DNA of 64,000 bases from Pseudomonas multiresinivorans (GCF_012971725.1 NZ_CP048833.1:4588001-4652000), one strand, 5' to 3'. Numbered from the stretch's first letter, positions 41,927 to 50,892 are shown. Numbers and translations are program-made. Notes: a model not told the origin generated them from the letters alone.

Positions 41927-43382
41927 ACCAGTCCCTCCCGTCGCGAGCGATCAGGGCAACCGAGGCCTGTGGTCCCCAGCTTCCGGCCGGGTAGGGCTTG
42001 GGCTCCTCGCCCAGTCGGCCCCAGCCGTCGATCAGGCCATCGCACCATGTCCAGGCGGCCTCGATCTCGTCCTTGCGGACAAACAGGTTCTGATTGCCCT
42101 GGGTGACTTCCAGCAACAGTCGCTCATAGGCATCCGGCGTACGGGCGGTCTGGAAGGTTTCGGAGAAATTCAGCTGCAGCGGGCCGGTGCGCAGTTGCAT
42201 GCCCTTGCCCAGGCCCTGGTCCTTGGTCATCACCTGCAGGGAAATGCCCTCGTCCGGTTGCAGGCGAATGATCAGCCGGTTGCTGATCAACGAACGCTGC
42301 TCCGGGGCGAAGATGTAGTGCGGCGGTTCCTTGAAGTGGATGACGATCTGCGAATGCTTCTGCGGCATGCGCTTGCCGGTGCGCAGGTAGAACGGCACGC
42401 CGGACCAGCGCCAGTTGCGGATATCCACCCGCAGGGCGACGAAGGTCTCGGCGTCGCTGTTGGGGTTGGCATTTTCCTCGGCGAGGTAGCCCGGCACGGG
42501 CTTGCCGTCGATGTAGCCGGCGGTGTACTGGCCACGCACCACGCGGGTCGCCAGTTGCTCGGGAGCGATGGGCTCCAGCGCGCGCAGCACCTTCACCTTC
42601 TCGTCACGGATACTGTCGGCGGTGAGGTTGGCCGGCGGATCCATGGCGATCAGGCAGAGCAGTTGCAGCAGGTGGTTCTGCACCATGTCACGCAGCTGGC
42701 CGGCCTTGTCGAAGTAGCCCCAGCGGCCCTCGATGCCGACCTTCTCGGCCACGGTAATCTCCACGTGGGAGATGTGGTTCTGGTTCCACTGAGTCTCGAA
42801 CAGGCTGTTGGCGAAGCGCAGCGCAATGAGATTCTGCACCGTCTCCTTGCCCAGGTAGTGGTCGATCCGGTAGATGCGGTTTTCCGGGAAGAAACGCGCC
42901 ACGGCGTCATTCACCGCGCGGGAGGATTCCAGGTCGTGGCCGATGGGCTTTTCCAGGACCACCCGGGTGCGTTCGGCGAGGCCGGCGGCGGCAAGGTTCT
43001 CGCAGATGCCGCCGAACACCGAGGCGGCGGTGGCGAAGTAGGCGACCAGGGTCTTCTCGTCGCCCACCAGCTCGGCCAGCGCCTGGTAGGAACCGGCGTA
43101 GAGGAAGTCCATGCTCAGGTGATGCAGGCGCGCCTGGAAGCGGGCCCAGACCTGTTCGTCCCACTCTTTCGCCGGGACATACTGGCGCAGACGGCGCTCG
43201 ATGGTTGCCAGCGGTGCTTCCGTGGCGCCGTCATCGCGGGCCAGGGCGAGAATGCGGGTATCGCGGTGCAGCAGGTCTTCGCGGTCGAGCTGGTAGAGCG
43301 CCGGCAGCAGTTTGCGCAGGGCGAGATCACCCAGGGCGCCGAACAGCGCAAGGGTGCAGGGCAGAACGCGGACTTCAGGCAT
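41913..43382 (-). CDS. zwf: Glucose-6-phosphate 1-dehydrogenase
   Basis: Oxidises glucose-6-phosphate to the lactone with NADP+ (or NAD+), feeding the Entner-Doudoroff route that pseudomonads rely on. The 489 residues show the cofactor start LALFGALGDLALRKLLPALY (GxxGDLA), the catalytic RIDHYLGKETVQNL with its histidine and lysine near residue 175, and EKPIGHDL. The promoter side faces the divergent hexR gene across 186 bases containing a HexR-like box (43445-43459). Confidence 0.98.
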   Translation of the reverse strand: MPEVRVLPCTLALFGALGDLALRKLLPALYQLDREDLLHRDTRILALARDDGATEAPLATIERRLRQYVPAKEWDEQVWARFQARLHHLSMDFLYAGSYQALAELVGDEKTLVAYFATAASVFGGICENLAAAGLAERTRVVLEKPIGHDLESSRAVNDAVARFFPENRIYRIDHYLGKETVQNLIALRFANSLFETQWNQNHISHVEITVAEKVGIEGRWGYFDKAGQLRDMVQNHLLQLLCLIAMDPPANLTADSIRDEKVKVLRALEPIAPEQLATRVVRGQYTAGYIDGKPVPGYLAEENANPNSDAETFVALRVDIRNWRWSGVPFYLRTGKRMPQKHSQIVIHFKEPPHYIFAPEQRSLISNRLIIRLQPDEGISLQVMTKDQGLGKGMQLRTGPLQLNFSETFQTARTPDAYERLLLEVTQGNQNLFVRKDEIEAAWTWCDGLIDGWGRLGEEPKPYPAGSWGPQASVALIARDGRDWYGDL

Positions 43383-43444
43383 TTGTTGTTACCAACCAAA
43401 TTTTGAACGATAGTTAGCCTTCTACGCCGGCATTAAGACAAATA

Positions 43445-43459
43445 TGTAGTAATTAAACA
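43445..43459. promoter_or_regulatory. Candidate HexR operator
   Basis: TGTAGTAATTAAACA lies between zwf and hexR. It matches about 12 of 15 positions of the HexR consensus as I recall it (TGTARTWWWAYTACA) and fits the TTGT/ACAA half-site form. HexR releases such sites when KDPG rises, inducing zwf-pgl-eda and possibly hexR. The sequence is seen; binding is inferred. Confidence 0.6.
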
Positions 43460-43568
43460 ACATATTTCTGCCATCTCGCGCCGTTGTTGGTCGCTTGCCA
43501 GCCTGACGTTAGGATAGCGCCGCTGGCCGCACCTACCCGGTCAACCGTCGATTGCCCAAGGAGCACGG

Positions 43569-44426
43569 ATGAAAAACCTGCTGGAGCAGATCCAGAGCCG
43601 TCTGGAAGAGCTGAACAAGGCCGAGCGCAAGGTCGCCCAGGTGATCCTGCACGACCCGCAGCAGGCCACGCGCTTCAGCATCGCCGCGCTGGCCCAGGCA
43701 TCGAGTGTCAGCGAGCCGACGGTGAATCGCTTCTGCCGCTCCTTCGGCATGAGTGGCTACCCGGAGCTGAAGATCCAGCTGGCGCAGAGCCTCGCCAGCG
43801 GCGCAGCCTTCGTGACCCAGGCCGTGGCGGCCGACGACGGCCCCGAGGCCTACACGCGCAAGATCTTCAGCAGCACCATCGCCTCGCTGGACAGTGCCCA
43901 CAAGCTGCTCGACCCGAAGGTGATCGACCGCGCCGTGGATCTGTTGATCCAGGCCCGGCAGATCCACTTCTTCGGCCTTGGCGCGTCCAGCTCGGTGGCC
44001 CTCGACGCGCAGCACAAGTTCTTTCGCTTCAACCTGGCGGTGTCAGCGCAGAGCGATGTGCTGATGCAGCGGATGATCGCCTCGGTAGCGCACACCGGCG
44101 ACCTGTTCGTGGTGATTTCCTACACCGGGCGCACCCGCGAGCTGGTAGACGTGGCACACCTGGCGCGGCAGAACGGCGCCTCGGTACTCGGCCTGACCGC
44201 CGCGAACTCGCCACTGGCCCGCGCCAGCACATTGAGCCTGGACATTCCGCTGCCCGAGGACACCGACATCTATATGCCGATGACCTCAAGGATCATCCAG
44301 CTCACCGTGCTCGACGTGCTCGCCACCGGCGTGACCCTGCGCCGCGGCGTGGATTTCCAGCCGCACCTGCGCAAGATCAAGGAGAGCCTGGTGCCGACCC
44401 GTTACCAGCTCGACGAGGAAAGTTGA
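43569..44426 (+). CDS. hexR: HexR transcriptional regulator (RpiR family)
   Basis: A 285-residue repressor of glucose-catabolic genes. The N-terminal RpiR helix-turn-helix (RFSIAALAQASSVSEPTVNR, about residues 35-60) is joined to a C-terminal SIS sugar-phosphate domain from about residue 120 (HFFGLGASSSVALDAQHKFF, VVISYTGRTRELVDVAHLAR). KDPG is the known effector in Pseudomonas. It diverges from zwf-pgl-eda, its standard target. Confidence 0.96.
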   Translation: MKNLLEQIQSRLEELNKAERKVAQVILHDPQQATRFSIAALAQASSVSEPTVNRFCRSFGMSGYPELKIQLAQSLASGAAFVTQAVAADDGPEAYTRKIFSSTIASLDSAHKLLDPKVIDRAVDLLIQARQIHFFGLGASSSVALDAQHKFFRFNLAVSAQSDVLMQRMIASVAHTGDLFVVISYTGRTRELVDVAHLARQNGASVLGLTAANSPLARASTLSLDIPLPEDTDIYMPMTSRIIQLTVLDVLATGVTLRRGVDFQPHLRKIKESLVPTRYQLDEES

Positions 44427-44493
44427 GGACGGCGCGGCCCTCTGCTCAGGAAAAAGCCCGCTCCGGCAAACGCGCGCAGAACCAACACCTGCT

Positions 44494-44515
44494 GTAGGAG
44501 CAAGTTCGCTCCTAC
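44494..44515. repeat. Short REP-like palindrome
   Basis: GTAGGAGC-AAGTTC-GCTCCTAC carries only the outer 8 bases of the family 1 arm. It is probably a collapsed or minimal REP between the convergent hexR and def genes. Confidence 0.7.
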
Positions 44516-44536
44516 GGAGAACAGCTCGAGCTGCTG

Positions 44537-45076
44537 TCAGTCATCCGCGTTCGGATCGAGCCCCGGGAACAGCACCTCGGTAAAGCCGAACTTGCTGAAA
44601 TCGGTGATGCGCGATGGGTACAGCCGGCCAATCAGGTGGTCGCATTCGTGCTGCACCACCCGCGCATGGAAACCCTCCACCGTACGGTCGATGGGCTGGC
44701 CATGGGGGTCGACGCCCTGGTAGCGGATGGCCCGGTAACGGTCCACCGCACCACGCAGGCCGGGGACCGAGAGGCAGCCCTCCCAGCCCTCCTCCAGCTC
44801 GTCGCCGATAGGCGTGATCAGCGGGTTGAGCAGGATGGTCGGTGGCACCGCCGGTGCATCCGGGTAGCGCTCGCTGCGCTCGAAACCGAAGATCACCAAC
44901 TGCAGGTCCACGCCGATCTGCGGCGCGGCCAGGCCAACGCCGCCAACGTGGTGCATGGTCTCGAACATGTCGTCGATCAACTGCTGCAGCTCGGCGCTAC
45001 CGATCATCGACTCGGGCACTGGCGGGGCGATGCGCAGCAGGCGCTCGTCGCCCATCCTGAGAATCTCGCGGATCAT
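44537..45076 (-). CDS. def: Peptide deformylase (paralogue)
   Basis: Removes the N-formyl group from new proteins. The 179-residue metalloenzyme has all three motifs: GVGLAAPQIG, EGCLSVPG (metal Cys) and QHECDHLIG (two metal His and the catalytic Glu). The frame is open 74 codons further upstream, but ATG at 45076 (MIREILRMGDERLLRIA) is the family start and has GAGG five bases before it. The main def normally sits beside fmt, which is absent here, so this is probably a second, accessory deformylase. Confidence 0.93.
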   Translation of the reverse strand: MIREILRMGDERLLRIAPPVPESMIGSAELQQLIDDMFETMHHVGGVGLAAPQIGVDLQLVIFGFERSERYPDAPAVPPTILLNPLITPIGDELEEGWEGCLSVPGLRGAVDRYRAIRYQGVDPHGQPIDRTVEGFHARVVQHECDHLIGRLYPSRITDFSKFGFTEVLFPGLDPNADD

Positions 45077-45296
45077 CTTGGCCTCGTCGTCATGGGGTGA
45101 GACCGGCATCCTCTGCCCTCCCACGCCGCCTGGCAAGCCCGCGACCGCCCGGCAGTGCCCCGCGAGCCACGCCACCCCGGTGTTAGACTGATCCACGACG
45201 ACATTCATCGAACACCGGAGATTCGCCGGGAATCGCGGCAGATCACGGTTGAAACCCTGGGGGGATCTTTTATTTCCGAGGGGCGCGAGGTTCGTC

Positions 45297-45851
45297 ATGA
45301 ACAGGCATTACTACATCAGCGACAACCTGGACGATCTGGAACAGGCCGAGCAGGAACTCTCCGAAAGCGGCATCGGCATCGAGCAGATGCATGTACTCAG
45401 CGACAGCGACGCGGAACTGGAAGAACACCGCCTGCATGAAGTGCCCTCGATGATGAAGAAGGACGTGGTGCACTGGGGCAAGATCGGCCTGATGATCGGT
45501 GCCGCACTGGCCGTGCTGGTACTGGTGGTCGGCTATCTGAGTGGCTGGACGCAGTCAGCGGCCGGCTGGATCCCCGTGATCTTCCTCGCCGCCGTGCTGT
45601 TGGGCTTCAGCCTGTGGGAAAGCAGCTTCTTCGGCCTGCAGCGCCCCAGCGGCGACGTGCGTCGCTTCCAGGACAACCTGCAGGAAGGCCGCCACGTGTT
45701 CTTCGTCGACGTGAAGCCTGAGCAGGAACCGGTGCTGGACATGGTGGTGCGCCACCACCCGCGCCTGGAGATCGCCGGCTTCGGCAGCGCCATGCCGGCC
45801 TGGTGGCTTTCCGTCGAGCAGGCCTGGAACCGTTTCCGCCACATGATGTAG
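45297..45851 (+). CDS. Conserved membrane protein with two central helices
   Basis: A 184-residue protein of no known function. An N-terminal soluble part opens MNRHYYISDNLDDLEQAEQE and looks like a ferredoxin-like fold that may sense something. It is followed by a His-rich stretch (HEVPSMMKKDVVHWGK), two membrane helices (MIGAALAVLVLVVGYLSGW and IPVIFLAAVLLGFSLW), and a C-terminal cytoplasmic part (VRRFQDNLQEGRHVFFVDVK, MVVRHHPRLEIAG). Similar proteins are often mislabelled NAD/FAD-utilising. The start at 45297 follows GAGG. It diverges from def. Confidence 0.85.
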   Translation: MNRHYYISDNLDDLEQAEQELSESGIGIEQMHVLSDSDAELEEHRLHEVPSMMKKDVVHWGKIGLMIGAALAVLVLVVGYLSGWTQSAAGWIPVIFLAAVLLGFSLWESSFFGLQRPSGDVRRFQDNLQEGRHVFFVDVKPEQEPVLDMVVRHHPRLEIAGFGSAMPAWWLSVEQAWNRFRHMM

Positions 45852-45965
45852 CGGCAAGCGCCAGCCTCTTCTCCGTGGTTCTGGTGACCCGCGGCCCCCG
45901 GTGTGCGCGCCATTGAAGGTTGACACGAGCCGTTCAGGTCGCGTTCAGAAACCGTTAGCTTGCTA

Positions 45966-45979
45966 TTGATATATATCAG
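45966..45979. promoter_or_regulatory. ANR/FNR box upstream of the ArcD-like gene
   Basis: TTGATATATATCAG matches the ANR/FNR consensus TTGAT-N4-ATCAA at 9 of 10 positions. A candidate -10 (AAAATA/AAATAT at 46003-46008) lies where a start near 46014 would place the box centre at about -41.5, the class II activator position. Oxygen-limited induction is therefore likely (inference). Confidence 0.75.
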
Positions 45980-46040
45980 CCGAGTGCCTCCGGGCGGATT
46001 CGAAAATATGCGAATCCATTCACATCCAGGAGGCTGGGAA

Positions 46041-47471
46041 ATGCCCACATCGCCCAACCAGAAACTCGGCCTGGCCGCACTCACCGCCCTGGTGGTCGGC
46101 TCCATGATCGGCGGCGGCATCTTCTCGCTGCCGCAGAACGTCGCTAAAAGCGCCAGCCCCGGCGCCGTCCTCATCGGCTGGGCGATCAGCGGTATCGGCA
46201 TGCTGATGCTCGCCTTCGTCTTCCAGAGCCTGTCCAACCGCAAGCCGGAACTCGATGCCGGCGTCTACGCCTACGCCAAGGCCGGCTTCGGCGACTACAT
46301 CGGCTTCAACTCGGCATGGGGTTACTGGCTCAGCTCCATGCTCGGCAATGTCAGTTACTTCGTGCTGATCTTCAGCGCGCTGGGCTACTTCTTCCCGGTG
46401 TTCGGCGAAGGCAACACCGTCATCGCCTTCGCCTGCTCGTCGCTGCTGCTGTGGGGTCTGCACTTCCTGATCCTGCGCGGGATCAAGCAAGCGGCCTTCA
46501 TCAACCAGATCACCACCGTCGCCAAGGTCGTGCCCATCGTCCTGTTCATCCTGATCGGCCTGGCGGCGTTCGACATGGACCTGTTCACTGCCGATTTCTG
46601 GGGCCACGGTCATGTCGATTTCGACAGCGTGATGAGCCAGGTGCGCAACATGATGCTGATCACCGTCTGGGTGTTCATCGGCATCGAGGGCGCCAACCTG
46701 TACTCAGGCCACGCGAAGAAGCGCTCGGATGTCGGCACCGCCACGGTGATCGGCTTCGTCTCGGTGATGGCGCTGCTGGTGCTGGTGAACGTGCTGTCCA
46801 TGGGCATGATGAACCAGGCGCAACTGGCCGGCCTGCCCAACCCGTCCATGGCCTACGTGCTGGAGCACGTGGTCGGTCACTGGGGCGCCGTGCTGATCAT
46901 TGCCGGGCTGGTCGTCTCGCTGTTCGGCGCACTGCTGGCGTGGATTCTGCTGAGCGCGGAAATCATGTTCGCCGCCGCCCAGGACCACACCATGCCCAGG
47001 TTCCTCGCCCGGGAGAGCAAAGCGGACGTGCCGGTCAACGCGCTGTGGCTGAGCAACGCCACGGTGCAGGTATTCCTGATCGTCACCCTGTTCGCCGCCA
47101 GCACCTACACCAGCCTGGTGTACCTGGCCGCATCCATGGCGCTGCTGCCTTACCTGTTCTCCGCCGGCTACGCCGTGCTGCTGTGCCTGCGCGGGGAAAG
47201 CTATGAAGGGCTGCTGCGCGAGCGCCGCAAGGACCTGGTAATCGGCGCCATCGCACTCATCTACAGTCTGTGGCTGGTGTATGCCGGCGGCATGGATCAC
47301 CTGCTGCTCTCGGCGCTGCTCTACACCCCGGGCGTGGTGCTGTTCATCATGGCCAAGCGCGAGCGTGGCGAGCGCGTGTTCAGCAAGGCGGAAGGGCTGA
47401 TATTCGCCGTCCTGCTGGCCGCGACGCTGGGCGCCGGCTACGGTCTCTATTCCGGACAGCTGAGCCTCTGA
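46041..47471 (+). CDS. ArcD-like arginine/ornithine antiporter (APC family)
   Basis: A 476-residue inner-membrane antiporter with about 12 to 13 helices. Its opening NQKLGLAALTALVVGSMIGG+GIFSLPQN and segments such as FVFQSLSNRKPELD and LEHVVGHWGAVL closely resemble P. aeruginosa ArcD as I remember it. ArcD exchanges arginine for ornithine in the anaerobic arginine deiminase path. The arcABC genes are not here, so this is a solitary paralogue. AGGAGG seven bases before 46041 sets the start; the longer frame overlaps the promoter. An ANR box (45966-45979) supports anaerobic control. Confidence 0.9.
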   Translation: MPTSPNQKLGLAALTALVVGSMIGGGIFSLPQNVAKSASPGAVLIGWAISGIGMLMLAFVFQSLSNRKPELDAGVYAYAKAGFGDYIGFNSAWGYWLSSMLGNVSYFVLIFSALGYFFPVFGEGNTVIAFACSSLLLWGLHFLILRGIKQAAFINQITTVAKVVPIVLFILIGLAAFDMDLFTADFWGHGHVDFDSVMSQVRNMMLITVWVFIGIEGANLYSGHAKKRSDVGTATVIGFVSVMALLVLVNVLSMGMMNQAQLAGLPNPSMAYVLEHVVGHWGAVLIIAGLVVSLFGALLAWILLSAEIMFAAAQDHTMPRFLARESKADVPVNALWLSNATVQVFLIVTLFAASTYTSLVYLAASMALLPYLFSAGYAVLLCLRGESYEGLLRERRKDLVIGAIALIYSLWLVYAGGMDHLLLSALLYTPGVVLFIMAKRERGERVFSKAEGLIFAVLLAATLGAGYGLYSGQLSL

Positions 47472-47485
47472 GCCCAATATCGAAC

Positions 47486-47513
47486 GCCCGCGGCTTTGGT
47501 CGCGGGCTTGCGT
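47486..47513 (+). terminator. Hairpin after the ArcD-like gene
   Basis: GCCCGCG-GCTTTGGT-CGCGGGC is followed by TTGCGTT. The stem is good and the T-run poor, so it is a possible attenuator before the next gene. Confidence 0.5.
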
Positions 47514-47527
47514 TACCAGGAGAAAAA

Positions 47528-47941
47528 ATGACCGTTCCCGCTCAGGTCACCATCCACTCCACCGCCGGCCTCGACCGGCAGCAGTACCGTATTCGCATGA
47601 GCTACGTCGTGGAAAATGCCGCCAGCCGTGATGCGACAGTGAAATTCGAGCTGGATGGCGAGATCGACGGCCAGCCCTTCAAGGACGGTTTCGAATTGCC
47701 CGGCGATATCGCCTTCAACTTCGCCGGCAGCGCCACGCGCATCCTGCGCCGCCATGGCCTGCGGGTCTGCAGCGGGCCGGTGCTGCGCTTTCGCAGGGAG
47801 CATGACCGGGTGTTCGACGACCTGCGTCGCCAGTTGAAGGCCGAGCCGGGCACGCCGGTCGACCTGCAACGCATGGGCTCGCTGGCCCCGGCCGAGCCGC
47901 GTTGCGCGGTGGCCGAATCCATCGTCCGCGGGCGCGGCTGA
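47528..47941 (+). CDS. Conserved Pseudomonas hypothetical protein (DUF5064-like)
   Basis: A 137-residue soluble protein with no signal peptide. It has alternating beta-strand character in the first half (YRIRMSYVVENAASRDATVK, FELDGEIDGQPFKDGFELPG) and FNFAGSATRILRRHGL in the middle. The FELDGEIDG...DIAFNFA pattern recalls the DUF5064 family, from memory only. AGGAG precedes the ATG at 47528. No function can be assigned; its position after the ArcD-like gene may or may not mean co-expression. Confidence 0.8.
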   Translation: MTVPAQVTIHSTAGLDRQQYRIRMSYVVENAASRDATVKFELDGEIDGQPFKDGFELPGDIAFNFAGSATRILRRHGLRVCSGPVLRFRREHDRVFDDLRRQLKAEPGTPVDLQRMGSLAPAEPRCAVAESIVRGRG

Positions 47942-47945
47942 GCCG

Positions 47946-48782
47946 TCAGGCCAGTTCGATGCGATCGTCGTGGATGACGATCAGGCCCTGTTTGAACAGG
48001 CCGCCGATGGCCTTCTTGAAGTTGCCCTTGCTGACGCCGAACTGCTGCGCGATCAGTTCCGGCGGGCTCTTGTCGCTGATCGCCAGCTTGCCGCCGGCAT
48101 CGCGCAGAGCCTGGAGGATCTTCTCGCTCAGGGCATCCGAGAGCCCCGCGCCGGCCGGTTGCAGGCTCAGGCTGATCTTGCCGTCGGCGCGCATTTCCTT
48201 GATGTAGCCCTTCTCACGCAGGCCGCCACGCAGGAACTTGAACGCTTCGTTCTTGTGGATCAGCCCCCAGTGCTTGCCTTCGATGATCGCCTTGTAGCCC
48301 AGGTCGGTGCGCTCGACGACCAGCAGGTCGACTTCCTGGCCGGCCTTGTAGTTCGCCGGGGTGTTGTCCAGGTAGCGGTCCAGGCGCGCGGTGGCGGTGA
48401 TGCGGCGGCTGCGCTCGTCGAGATAGACGTAGACCACGCAGTAATCGCCAACCTGCAGCGGGCGTTTCTCTTCCGAGTGCGGCAGCAACAGGTCCTTGGG
48501 CAGCCCCCAGTCGAGGAACAGGCCGATGCGATTGACCTCCACCACCTTGAGGCTGGCAAAACCGCCGACCTGCACCTTGGGCTTCTGGGTGGTGGCGATC
48601 AGGCGGTCTTCGCTGTCCAGGTAGATGAACACGTTCAGCCAGTCGCCCACCTCGGTGGGTTCGTTCTTGGGCACGTAGCGCTTGGGCAGCAGGATTTCGC
48701 CGTGGCTTTCGCCATCCAGGTAGAGACCGAAATCGGTGTGCTTGGCCACCTGCAACGAATTGAACCGACCTATGACTGCCAT
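47946..48782 (-). CDS. S1-domain RNA-binding protein (CvfB/YitL family)
   Basis: A 278-residue protein with several S1-like OB folds: residues about 3-60 (FNSLQVAKHTDFGLYLDGES), 70-130 (FASLKVVEVNRIGLFLDWGL) and 145-210. A C-terminal winged-helix (PPELIAQQFGVSKGNFKKAI) follows. This is the CvfB domain order. Staphylococcal CvfB affects virulence genes; its role in Pseudomonas is not defined, but RNA binding is expected. It converges on the DUF5064-like gene with only 4 bases between stops. Confidence 0.92.
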   Translation of the reverse strand: MAVIGRFNSLQVAKHTDFGLYLDGESHGEILLPKRYVPKNEPTEVGDWLNVFIYLDSEDRLIATTQKPKVQVGGFASLKVVEVNRIGLFLDWGLPKDLLLPHSEEKRPLQVGDYCVVYVYLDERSRRITATARLDRYLDNTPANYKAGQEVDLLVVERTDLGYKAIIEGKHWGLIHKNEAFKFLRGGLREKGYIKEMRADGKISLSLQPAGAGLSDALSEKILQALRDAGGKLAISDKSPPELIAQQFGVSKGNFKKAIGGLFKQGLIVIHDDRIELA

Positions 48783-48865
48783 GACGCTTACCTCGTGAAC
48801 GGGGCGGGCATTCTACGCGCATTGGCGCAAGGATGCGCCTCAAGCCGCCGAACGCCCGGCTTTTT

Positions 48866-48957
48866 GTAGGACCGAGGGGGGCGCCCAGCCCTTGCTCGCG
48901 AACCCTGCTTTGCGGCAGCTCCGGAGTTAAGCAGTTCGCGAGCAAGCTCGCTCCTAC
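48866..48957. repeat. REP doublet, family 1, overlapping the ABC exporter stop codon
   Basis: The left arm is degenerate (GTAGGACCGAG...CTTGCTCGCGAA). The right arm GTTCGCGAGCAAGCTCGCTC+CTAC is intact. The final CTA of the right arm, read on the minus strand, is the TAG stop of the ABC exporter gene. Confidence 0.88.
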
Positions 48958-50726
48958 AGGTTCTGCTCGGCCTGGCCGAACTGAAGCTCCGCCAGGCGCG
49001 CGTACAGCGGGCTCGTGGTCACCAGTTCGGTATGCCGCCCCAACGCCACCAGGCGACCGTGCTCGATCACCGCTATACGGTCGGCATTGAGTACCGTGGC
49101 CAGGCGGTGGGCGATCACCAGCGTGGTGCGATCACGCATCAGCCCCGGCAGCGCCTGCTGGATCAGGTGTTCGCTCTCGGCGTCCAGCGCGCTGGTGGCT
49201 TCGTCGAGCAACAGGATAGGCGCGTCCACCAGCAGCGCGCGGGCAATCGCCAGGCGCTGGCGCTGGCCGCCGGAAAGCCCCTGGCCGCTCTCCCCCAGAT
49301 GAGTCCGATAACCCTCGGGCAGGCGCAGGATGAACTCGTGGGCGTGAGCTGCACGGGCGGCAGCCTCCACTTCGGCATCGCTGGCGCCGGGGCGGCCGTA
49401 GCGGATGTTCTCCTCCACCGTGCCAAAGAACAGCGCCGGGTTCTGCGAAACCAGTGCGAAGCTGCGGCGCAGGTCCGCCGGATCGAGCCGGGCGATGGGC
49501 TGCCCGTCGATCAGGATGCGCCCCTGCTGCGGGTCGTAGAAGCGCAGCAGCAGGTCGAACAGGGTGGACTTGCCCGCGCCCGACGGCCCCACCAGCGCCA
49601 GGGTTTCGCCCGGTTCCACACGCAAGTCGATGCCATCGATGGCCCATTGATCCGGGCGCGACGGATAGGCGAAATGCACGCCCTGCAGATCGATGCTGCC
49701 GACAATGCGCTCGGGCAAACGCAGCAGGTCGCTGGACGGTGCATGGATTTCACTGCGCGCCCGCAATAGCTCGGCGATACGTTCGGCCGCGCCGGCGGCG
49801 CGCTGCAGCTCCCCTATTACCTCGCTCAGCGTGCCGAAGGCCATGCCGACGATCAGGCTGTAGAACACGAAAGCCGCCAGGTCGCCGGGGCTGATGCGCC
49901 CGGCGATCACGTCCATGCCGCCGACCCAGAGCATCACACCGACGGCGCCCAGCACCAGCAGGATCACCACGCTGACCAGCCAGGAGCGCTGCATGATGCG
50001 CTTGCGCGCGGTGTCGAAGGCGTCTTCCACCGTGCGCCCGAAGCGCGCGCGGTCCTGCGCCTGGTGGTTGTAGGCCTGTACCGTCTTGATCTGGCCGAGG
50101 GATTCGCCGACGTAGCTGCCGACGTCCGCCACACGATCCTGGCTGAGCCGCGACAGACTGCGCACGCGACGGCCGAACAGCAGGATCGGCGCGATCACCA
50201 GCGGCAGCGAAGCGACCACGATGCTGGTCAGCTTGGCGTTGGTGAAGAACATCAGGATCACCCCGCCCAGCAGCATCAGCACATTGCGCAGCGCCATGGA
50301 CAGCGAGGAGCCGATCACCGACTGCAGCAGCGTGGTGTCGGCGGTCAGGCGCGACTGGATTTCCGAAGCGCGGTTGTTCTCGTAGAAGCCGGGGTGCAGT
50401 TCGATCAGGTGGTCGAACACGCGCTGGCGGATATCGGCGACGAAGCGTTCGCCAATCCACGACACCAGGTAGAAGCGCACGAAGGTCCCCACCGCCAGGC
50501 ACAACACCAGGGCGAAGAAGATGCCGATGGCGCGGGTGAGCAACTGTTCGGACTGGGTGATGAAGCCCTGGTCCACCAGCAGGCGGATGCCCTGCCCCAG
50601 GGACAGGGTGATGGCCGCGGTGAACAGCAGCGCCAGCAACGCGCCAAGGGCACGCCAGCGGTAGGGTGCGAGGAACGAGCGAGCCAGGCGCAAGGCATTG
50701 CGCTGGCGGGACGACAGCAGGGACAT
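48954..50726 (-). CDS. ABC exporter (MsbA-like fused half-transporter)
   Basis: A 590-residue inner-membrane exporter half. Six helices span about residues 22-310. The ATPase domain has Walker A GPSGAGKST near residue 380, SLVSQNPALFFG-type Q-loop (ALVSQNPALF), GLSGGQRQRLAIARAL, Walker B ILLLDEATSALDA and VIAHRLAT. It resembles lipid A/multidrug exporters, but pseudomonads have a separate msbA next to lpxK, so this is an additional exporter. The start at 50726 (MSLLSSRQRNALRLARSFLA) is preferred over the long upstream frame. The stop codon lies inside a REP. Confidence 0.92.
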   Translation of the reverse strand: MSLLSSRQRNALRLARSFLAPYRWRALGALLALLFTAAITLSLGQGIRLLVDQGFITQSEQLLTRAIGIFFALVLCLAVGTFVRFYLVSWIGERFVADIRQRVFDHLIELHPGFYENNRASEIQSRLTADTTLLQSVIGSSLSMALRNVLMLLGGVILMFFTNAKLTSIVVASLPLVIAPILLFGRRVRSLSRLSQDRVADVGSYVGESLGQIKTVQAYNHQAQDRARFGRTVEDAFDTARKRIMQRSWLVSVVILLVLGAVGVMLWVGGMDVIAGRISPGDLAAFVFYSLIVGMAFGTLSEVIGELQRAAGAAERIAELLRARSEIHAPSSDLLRLPERIVGSIDLQGVHFAYPSRPDQWAIDGIDLRVEPGETLALVGPSGAGKSTLFDLLLRFYDPQQGRILIDGQPIARLDPADLRRSFALVSQNPALFFGTVEENIRYGRPGASDAEVEAAARAAHAHEFILRLPEGYRTHLGESGQGLSGGQRQRLAIARALLVDAPILLLDEATSALDAESEHLIQQALPGLMRDRTTLVIAHRLATVLNADRIAVIEHGRLVALGRHTELVTTSPLYARLAELQFGQAEQNL

Positions 50727-50852
50727 GGCAGGCTCTGAAAGGCCGGAGTGCGCAGAGGGTAGCACTGCCGCCACACCGCGCGCGAAGGACGATTCAGGCA
50801 GCCGAATGGGGCCGTTCGTTCCATGACCGCCCCGAAAGCTGCTCGTTTGATG

Positions 50853-50858
50853 TACAAT
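50853..50858 (+). promoter_or_regulatory. Predicted -10 element for the 63-residue basic protein gene
   Basis: TACAAT, with TTGATG directly upstream, lies 35 bases before the chosen start. No clear -35 is seen at the right distance. It makes the in-frame ATG at 50857 an unlikely start. Confidence 0.4.
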
Positions 50859-50892
50859 GGGCGGCCAATTTGCGCAGACAGGTATGGCAGAT

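Noticed and set aside
50857..50892. Earlier ATG for the small basic protein at 50857
   Set aside because: It lies inside the predicted -10 element, so it would not be in the transcript.
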